A stretch of DNA of 64,000 nucleotides from Ancylostoma caninum (lineage: Eukaryota; Nematoda; Chromadorea; Rhabditida; Ancylostomatidae), in contig JBAJFG010000060.1 of the NCBI GenBank assembly GCA_037903475.1, positions 62,001 through 126,000 on the forward strand. The letters run 5' to 3'. Position 1 is the stretch's first letter. The number at the start of each line of letters is the position of its first letter. A program made the position numbers and the translations under genes. The notes under the pieces were generated by a model. It made no database searches. It was not told the origin of the DNA and was given only the letters and a program-made list of their open reading frames with translations. Shown one piece after another: positions 57,391 to 64,000 of the stretch.

Positions 57391-59983
57391 TAGAGTTTGC
57401 ACGTGGGGGCCAAAAATGAGAATAACCCACCGCAGAGAGTAGATTCGGAAAGTTTAAAAGAAGATCTGAGATCGTCGTCACAAGCTATATTAGTTGGTAA
57501 ACAAATTACTGTGAATAATCACACAGACCAAGTGTCTTTTTCTATTAAAAGTACGCTGTAATCCTATGTTTAGCGCTGAGATGGTAGCGAAAGCATTGGT
57601 TGCTTCGCTTTCGGCCAGATAGGAGGGGTGGGCTCGCGGTCTGTGGGAATAAAGTTGGAAGAAGAAAGCTGGAACAAAAGCAGGTTTTATCATGAAAGAG
57701 TGATTGTGAACAAAAACGAGCAAAATTATCGTAGGTGCTGCTTTTATTTCCGGAAAGTGCAGCCACAGTTCCATCAGATGTCGGCCAGTAATTCAAATCC
57801 TGCACTAATATGATAAGTGGAAAACAACTAAATGATATAACAATTCTTCCCCTACCCTCATCGGATCTGACTATTTTTCTCGAACTGTGCTCCTATTTTA
57901 GCGCCAACTGCCTTTTTGTTGGCTTAATTTCGGCTCGTTTGAGTGACAGCCGAACATAGCAAGTGAATGACAGGGCCGCTCGCACACAGACGAGACAGCT
58001 TAGGCCGGAGAGTAGAAAGATGAAGTCGGCTGGAATGATAGACGGAATTAGCCTCACGGAGGTAAGAGGTCTTCCCAGGCCTGCAATAACTTCTTTCTAT
58101 CTCAGTTTTATTTGCTTACACTACAAAATTGTACAACTACACTTTTTGGAGGACAGGCGGGAGTGTAATTCGAACACTCCATCTTGGTTAAATATCAGAA
58201 GTCTGATGGATTCACAACATATGGCTACAACATATATTATTTAATTACTTTACATTGAAGAGGCAGTACGACCTGATTACTACATTTTGGATTTTACCCC
58301 AAAAACGGAAGTTGTTCCTGGAAATTACTTTAGACATACTTGGCACATTCGCGACCTTTCGCTTTTGGCATGGTGTGTCACATGGGTCCTGTGCTCAACC
58401 TCTTGAGACATGGTCCCACATGGTAGGAATTTCTCCTCCGCCGCATACTACTCCAAATCTAAGTCCGATCGTTTTCTCGCTTGTGGTTTTCAAAAGTGAT
58501 TCCAGATGTTTGTTCCATTCACTTGATAATGATTGAAGTTTGTTTTTCATATGCATCGTTGTTTCAACCAAGTGTTAAAAACATTTGAGCGGAGATCTGC
58601 TCTGCTCAGTGTGTGTGAAGAATGCTTGAATGTTTGTTAGTATACCACCACATGGGAGTTTGCTAATTATCACTGTTTCACAAAAATATGATTTTGAGAA
58701 GAGCGTGTTAACCAGTTGAGCACATTGCCATGAAAGTATGAATGCTCAGAGTTGTCTCGAAAGGATTACTAGCAACAGATCACAAAAATCTCACGTATTC
58801 CTGGAACATGTTCACATAAACATCCAGAACTACTTTGGGACCTCTCCGACTCGTGCCGTAAGTTCCGTAGTAGCTTTGCGAAACTTCCGGACAAGCTTTA
58901 CTGCCCAAGTGTGATAATATGCAAATGTAACATAGCTGAAATTGACGGGGATATGAGTTGTAGGTGACTTATTCATACAATTCTAATTGTTAGGTAAATA
59001 TTCCACAATTCTGAGAATCAGCTTCTTATCGTTAGCAGGCTCGACTTTCAAACAATGAGCTTTATGACCGCTTTACTTCACTAACTTGTACGAATATCAA
59101 TTTTTCCCAATGATTTATCTTTAAAGAGACCATCTTCCTTTACATACATACATACATACGTCAATCAATACAGGATTTGTGGCGCTTTTCATTTTCATTA
59201 AATCCTGTTCTTTCTCTGGCAGATGCTTCGACTTGGGCTCTGAAATCTCGAAAAGATGCTGAGAATACAACTAGTTGAGATCACACAGATTTACCAGGTG
59301 AGTTTATCAAAGCCACATTTTTTTTGGCCGCACTCGCGGTCATATGGTTGTCGCCGTTATAAAGTCGTGAATTGTTAAGCGTTTTTTGACAACATGGAAA
59401 GCAATAATCGTTTGGCCGGAATTTATTGCTATCAAGTTGTTGGAAGGGACCTTTTTAAAGTACTTGATAGCAAGAACTTACCAGCGAGATTTCTTCACAC
59501 AAACTGCATTTTTTCCTCAGTCTCCGATCTCTTTTGTTACAGATGCTGCGAGAGATGGAACACCTCCTCATTTTCATCTGCTTGAAAAGGAGAATCGGCT
59601 CAATATTCCGAAAACTGTGCGTTCGCAATGAGAGGCATCCACCAGATCAAAACTGAGCTCTCTGAAGCGGACATATTTTTCCACGTTGCCCCTCCAGCGA
59701 CGACGCCCTCTCTATCGGCGCCGTTCACGTCTCTAACCGCTTGAGCTGCATTTGCTTAATGATTGAAGTCGTACAGTAGAGATATCGGAGATGTTCGTTC
59801 TTGACGAATTGCAGGGTCACATTCCACGCGATGAAAAACAAGGTAGCAAGGGTATTCAGAAAATCGGTTATATTATCGGAGCTAGAGCAGGACTCAGCTG
59901 AACCGAGTTCAAATTCCAACAAGAACTATGTTGAAGAAAAAACCCACGAATTCCTTGCCCAAAACAATATTATAATAAATACA
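57391..59983. other. Stretch with a speculative exon set, otherwise unexplained
   Basis: A GC-richer segment ends in ATG at 58021 and MKSAGMIDGISLTE up to a GAG|GTAAGA donor at 58062. A terminal-type exon at 59223-59275 (after CTCTGGCAG) reads ASTWALKSRKDAENTTS and stops. A middle exon from 58255 could join them in phase, but its acceptor is poor. Not strong enough for a gene call. A short microsatellite lies at 59141-59160. Confidence 0.3.
59141..59160 (+). repeat. (TACA)n microsatellite
   Basis: Five tandem TACA/TACG units. Confidence 0.9.
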
Positions 59984-60015
59984 TGTTGGGTTGGTGCAAA
60001 AGATTTGTCGTTTTT
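59984..60015 (+). mobile_element. Solo mariner-type terminal repeat
   Basis: TTGGGTTGGTGCAAAAGATTTGTCG near 59986 matches the start of the right-end repeat of the element at 44183-46269 (TTGGGTTGGTGC). No opposite terminus was found, so it is a truncated end. Confidence 0.45.
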
Positions 60016-60872
60016 TTTTTTCTCATCAGCACTATTTTTTCACAACATTACCGAACTATACATACGTAGCTTTGACAGGCAAAATTACTTCTATGATTAG
60101 TAGAGACCAATATTTATCTTATGAGTAGGCCCCCAGTACCCTACGTATGTATGTACAGAAAACGGGAAAATGCAAAGTGGAGAAGTCGTAGACTTCCACT
60201 TCTGGGTTGTCATACTTAACCACTGGATCGTTAACAAGAACTCTAGAAAAAGTGCTGCAAAAATGCTGGCTGCGTTTCTCTCAAATGAAAGTGCTACGCA
60301 AGAGCTGAATAGCGGAATTGATAGTGGCCTCTAGGGTAGGCGAAACGGAGGTGTTCTGAACCAAATTGCATGTGGTCCTATCGGGAAATCACCCAAAACA
60401 CGTAAAGATGAAAATGCGGTGTTTGTGAACTTTTGAGTATTTTCTGCCTTCAAACTAAAATGGACATCCGTTAAGCCATTTATAGAGGAAAAGAGGAAGA
60501 TTCAGGTTCGTTCTTTACTGGACCAACCACAACTCGAGTGAGAAGGAAGGCTATCAACATGAGGCGATGAACACCACCAGGCTCTGCGAGACCGATTATC
60601 GGACACCTCCCGCGGCGCGTCAGCGCCCGGTACAACAGTATGAAGGAAAGTGCTGCCCCAGTCTTTTCTCAATGAGGATAGCTTAGCTTTGATTTGAAGT
60701 GATCAATAAGGCGCTGCAGTGACCTAGAGCATCTTTTGAACCACGTACAGCTGTTTTGGAATAGGTCCGAACAGGCAAAACGGCCTGACGCTGCGCGTGC
60801 GGGTGGTAAGTGTTCGTAAACGTGTGGGACCAAAGTGATAGGTTCGTCAACTCCAGCAACAGAGCTCCCATC
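60016..60872. other. Stretch with a probable dispersed repeat, no supported gene
   Basis: A GC-richer segment (about 60580-60870) with minus-strand open frames looks like dispersed repeat sequence abutting the gene at 60873-61284. Nothing else is recognised. Confidence 0.35.
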
Positions 60873-61284
60873 TCATAGCACTAGCCACTTCGCTAACGCC
60901 TTCGTTCTTAAAGATGCATCCCGAGCGGGTGTCTTTGTGCTAAGCACCTGCGTCACGTGCATCGGTTTCTTCAATGATAACATAGAAAGAACTCCTTCTT
61001 GATGAAAATCCATAAAAATTACGTAGTCATAGGAATATTCCACGAGGTACAGCTACATATCTGACGCGATCTTTACCCAAAATTCTACAATATGGATGAT
61101 ATTCATCATTTCATTCACCTCAACTCCGCGGATGCTCCGGAACGTGTCAAGCTTCGCAAAAGTTCCAAAACTGATTTTTCTCTGCGTTTCGGTGTGAAGA
61201 TCTGTAGAAGTTCCGCAAGAATGGATGGCTAATGTATTACCCTCGCGGAAGTCCCGAAAGTTTGTCTGGATGAGTCGTGCACAT
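60873..61284 (-). CDS. Unknown protein, three consecutive minus-strand exons (partial)
   Basis: Exon 1, 61284-61241, after TGTGTTCAG: CARLIQTNFRDFRE, ending in phase 1 at GTAATA. A 39-bp intron leads to exon 2, 61201-61119, after ACTTCTACAG: DLHTETQRKISFGTFAKLDT then FRSIRGVE at a GAG|GTGAAT donor. After 66 bp, exon 3 starts at 61052: LYLVEYSYDYVIFMDFHQEG, VLSMLSLKKPMHVTQ. It may splice at CAG|GTGCTT (60948) or read on (VLSTKTPARDASLRTKALAK) to TGA at 60873-60875. Phases agree across all three exons and introns are nematode-sized, so this is probably a real gene, but upstream exons were not found and no family is recognised. Confidence 0.45.
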
Positions 61285-61785
61285 CTGAACACACAATGCT
61301 TATTTCCACTCCAGTTCGATTCATGCGAACAATGAATAGTGTGAAACCCCGAATCTAATCACTTGGGTGAAAAATAACATTGACGTCGCGTCCGTTGAAG
61401 ATATTTCTTGTCGTTTATAATAAACGCCTTACGAGCAGCACATAATTGCCAGCGCATGTGTTGCAAAATGCATCGATCGATTGCAAGATATAACTTCATT
61501 CATACTAATGAAATATCAATGCCGTCTACTATGTGGAGGAAAAAACATTCCCCTGAAACATTCAATCAAAAGCACGGGCTTTTACACGATATTCCTCTTA
61601 GAAACCTTCCCTTGCGCTGCTTTGCTTAAAGAGAAGATGAGAAAACAAATCACGACTGCATGACACAGGTATGGGTAGTGAAGGGAGGGAAGTGATATCT
61701 CTACTATAGAGACAAAGAGGAAACTCGCGGTCTGAACTTAGAAGAGAGTGGCCATTGAAGCGTTAATTTTCACCTTGATCTTCTA
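61285..61785. other. Gene-free stretch, possible further minus-strand exon
   Basis: On the minus strand TTGATTGAATGTTTCAG (ending about 61566) precedes a short open segment reading ECFFLHIVDGIDISL with a GTATGA donor, but its phase does not fit the next exon at 61284. Not called. Confidence 0.3.
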
Positions 61786-62665
61786 TTAGGGTGGTAAGAA
61801 AGTCTTGAGCCTTTTTGCCCTTGAGACATTTTTCCTGTTTCATTTTGTTACTCAGAGTACAGTGGAATTTGCTCAACAATATAATAACCATAGTTAGTCA
61901 CAGCATTGCCCCACCTAATGGGTAGATCAGCGGTCTCCTTTTCCCAGAACTGGAGAAGGTGGGAGCAAAAGAAATCGCTGACCGCCCTTTCGACATCGTC
62001 AACTTTGGTGAATGTTTTCTTAGCTTGGAATGCCCTTAAGGAGCGGAATAAGTGTCAATCGGACAACATAGATGGGTGGGGAACGGTGATCCAGCCCAGT
62101 TCCTCCAATTTTTCACAGGACTCTTTAGCTCAATTGGGCCTAGCCTCATCATGGCGTGGGTGTACCAGAAACTCGTCTTGGCCGTTTTTTTTTTCGAGTA
62201 GCATCCGCGACTTTCTCTAGCTGATTGGAGTAAGTGTTACCGATAACTGTGTGTGTTTGCGGGAGGAGCTCGTAATACAACATTCCTCGCGAATTCCAGA
62301 AGTAGCAAAGGAAACACATGTTTGGGTGAGGGTGCGATTTGGCGGATGTTCTCCTGGACGAAGCCACATGGCACGATCTTAGAATCGTAGAGGACCCAAC
62401 TCTCATCTCCACTCATCAGATATTCCGGAAACTCCTTTCGGTGCGGGCAGAGCAGAAAAAAAACTGATTATGGCTCGGAGGACCTCTTGTGTTCTTGACG
62501 TCGTTATTAAAATTAGAGAACGCAATTTGGCCACATATGCCTATTATGGAGAAGCCCCGAGTTTGATCTAAAACTTCCACACGACAGATCATGGGTACCG
62601 ATCAGTAATCGATAGTTCTGGAAATTTCAAAAAAAAATCGGCTCAAGACTTTTTTACCACCCTAA
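61786..62665 (-). mobile_element. Deletion-derivative mariner, copy D
   Basis: TIRs TTAGGGTGGTAAGAAAGTCT and TTAGGGTGGTAAAAAAGTCT (complement) are flanked by TA at 61784-61785 and 62666-62667; 880 bp. The minus strand holds the same C-terminal transposase portion as copy A, with the VGSSTILRSCHVASSRR region and, frameshifted, PIRWGNAVTNYGYYIVEQIP. Both copies lack the same N-terminal half and share non-coding 5' sequence (GGGGCTTCTCCATAATAGGC), so they derive from one internally deleted ancestor. Confidence 0.88.
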
Positions 62666-62868
62666 TATTTGAGAAAAGGTCGAGAATCAACAAAAATTAA
62701 GATAACAGGAATGAGCTGTTACAAGTTCCTTATATATTTTATACATTTGTTTTGATAATTTTACTGAGAGGGTACTACCCCGCGAGCACAAGTAATCAAT
62801 AGCCTGGACCTAGGCATTAGTTATTGTTATTTATATTATACCTGAATGAAGATTTTTATTATTTATAG

Positions 62869-63075
62869 TTTCCATGCGTGTCCCCAAAGCGACGGAGATC
62901 CCACTCTTTCCCACCCCCCTCCCCACCCTTCCGCCCATTTTTTGCGCCCACCAGTGCAAGAAGGTGTTCCAAGAAAGTTGTTGTAATTAGAAGAACTCGT
63001 GACGATAACAGTGGACTAGAAAACTCTCCCTCGAATGAGGAAAATTTGCATAAACCCTGCGCCCACCTATTCTAG
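62869..63075 (+). CDS. Possible terminal exon, basic proline-rich tail
   Basis: After a TTATTTATAG acceptor at 62868 one frame is open for 68 codons to TAG at 63073-63075. It reads FPCVSPKRRRSHSFPPPSPP, then a basic segment RRCSKKVVVIRRTRDDN and SGLENSPSNEENLHKPCAHL. The only in-segment ATG (62874) is in another frame, so an upstream exon would be needed. ATTAAA follows 36 bases after the stop. The arginine-serine-proline bias suggests a nuclear or signalling tail, but no family is recognised. Confidence 0.3.
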   Translation, partial: FPCVSPKRRRSHSFPPPSPPFRPFFAPTSARRCSKKVVVIRRTRDDNSGLENSPSNEENLHKPCAHLF

Positions 63076-63111
63076 CAAGGAACATATTTTCCTGCCATCA
63101 CTCTGTGAATA

Positions 63112-63117
63112 ATTAAA
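63112..63117 (+). terminator. Variant polyadenylation signal ATTAAA
   Basis: Located 36 bases after the stop of the candidate exon 62869-63075; meaningful only if that exon is real. Confidence 0.25.
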
Positions 63118-63895
63118 GAGGGATAAGTGAGCTTTTGCCATGGTAGTGACAGACTTTCCACCGGGTTTATAACTGTTACTGCGTACTGCGAATACGGTTG
63201 TCCTCTGACTTCTGCTGTGTATTTCTCTTTTTAATTAGAAAGAAACATGATTACATATAGAATCTTTACGATTTGCCATATAGCATGTGAACGCCGATCC
63301 AGTACAATCCAAAAACACATTACTTGGAAGAAAAACGCGGGCGAGGAGATGACTAACACCTTGCACTAACATCAGTCCCAACAAAGTAGCGCCGTGGCGC
63401 GAGGGCCGCGCCGCCGCTCAGCGCACGGACCAAACCCAATGAAGCTAGGAAAACGTGAAGGAACACACACAATCCAACAAACGAAGCAAACAATAGACCC
63501 TGTACGGAAATGTGTGCCATGGAGGGGCGACGAACAAACTCGAGCAACTAGACCAATCATACACATACACAGCGAAACTAGAAGGATGTCATGAACAGGA
63601 TGTCGTGGACAGAACGGATGTCGATTGGAATATCGATTTTGTTAGATCGATGAGAACTGAGCAGACGCGTTGAGAAGGTGAGCCTGTGCTCACGGTAATA
63701 TACATATCATAGAAGCGAAACGTAACAATCGGAAAAGGGACAATCGTCGGAAAGACATCACTAAGCTACAGAAATACGACGCGACCCAGCATTCGGGGCG
63801 ACTTTTCGCAAAGGACAGGCAGGGTTCGCGGGCGCGGACGGCGAGTCCGGCCCTGCAGGAATCCGAAGGCATGTCAAAGGCTTCTACAAGAGCTC
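63118..63895. other. Stretch downstream of two converging candidate gene ends
   Basis: Moderately GC-rich from about 63360 to 63450 (GCGCCGTGGCGCGAGGGCC region). Short open frames occur on both strands; no domain is recognised. It probably includes the 3' UTR of the minus-strand gene ending at 63896. Confidence 0.4.
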
Positions 63896-64000
63896 TTAGC
63901 CCTCCATACCATGCGTCGACGACAGCAAGCTGGGGTCCATCCACGGCGCAGCACCAGCGGACGGGAAGCCCATCATTCCCATCTGAGGCATGAATGGGTT
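63896..64000 (-). CDS. C-terminal 34 codons of a gene running off the right edge
   Basis: From the window edge the minus strand reads NPFMPQMGMMGFPSAGAAPW then MDPSLLSSTHGMEG and TAA at 63896-63898. Met/Pro/Gly-rich, low-complexity C termini of this kind occur in transcription factors and RNA-binding proteins, but the piece is too short to name. There is no competing stop, and codon use is GC-rich relative to flanks. An ATG inside the frame makes a chance open frame possible. Confidence 0.4.
   Translation of the reverse strand, partial: NPFMPQMGMMGFPSAGAAPWMDPSLLSSTHGMEG

Noticed and set aside
1..64000. Bacterial-type operons, CRISPR arrays, ribosome binding sites, prophage
   Set aside because: Introns, spliced-leader-like acceptors and animal transposons show a eukaryotic genome; the regular arrays are minisatellites with no repeat-spacer pattern.

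Overview
This window looks like nuclear DNA of a parasitic strongylid (hookworm-type) nematode. The reasons are a complete five-exon AP-2 sigma gene with short nematode-style introns and TTTCAG acceptors, spliced-leader-like acceptors a few bases before start codons, a secreted cysteine-rich protein built from CC-type repeats known from nematodes, RTE- and Penelope-type retroelement debris, and many mariner copies. No prokaryotic gene organisation, rRNA, convincing tRNA or CRISPR array was seen. Species is an inference; all exon models were read by eye from codons, GT/AG sites and phase.

Host genes are sparse. (1) aps-2 on the minus strand (7670-11229) encodes the 142-residue clathrin adaptor AP-2 sigma subunit; its 2.7-kb last intron holds a dispersed hAT-like repeat. 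(2) A five-exon gene on the plus strand (29363-31365) encodes a 184-residue secreted protein with signal peptide, furin-type site and four cysteine modules, one per exon with all introns in phase 1. (3) A single-pass membrane protein (47222-51606, 5' end missing) has two mariners and a Helitron-like element in its last intron. (4) Shorter, less certain exon groups of unknown function lie at 15058-16714 (+), 19179-19500 (-), 20360-20584 (+, with AATAAA), 60873-61284 (-), 62869-63075 (+) and at the right edge, 63896-64000 (-).

Mobile DNA and repeats make up much of the rest. Left third: a hAT-like element with a clear 8-bp target duplication (2687-4250) and a second copy inside aps-2, a TA-flanked 885-bp element (6011-6894, repeated at 26370-27254), a three-part palindrome (12220-12926), a deletion-derivative mariner (15270-16154, sister copy at 61786-62665) and a mariner-type element inside a foldback (17445-18750). 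Centre: a 2.49-kb inverted repeat (23305-25791), a Penelope-like reverse transcriptase fragment (34092-34886), two minisatellites (35560-37860) and a Helitron-like element filled with 110-120-bp repeats (38083-38930). Right third: an interrupted TIR element (44183-46269), an RTE fragment, mariners at 47759-49165 and 49350-50597, and foldbacks at 52015-53335 and 56546-57390.

The host genes do not form an evident pathway. The main story is how non-autonomous elements accumulate and nest in introns and between genes; several families share TA-flanked termini beginning CAG, suggesting mobilisation by a Tc1/mariner-type enzyme not encoded here. The best candidate for new biology is the modular cysteine-rich secreted protein.
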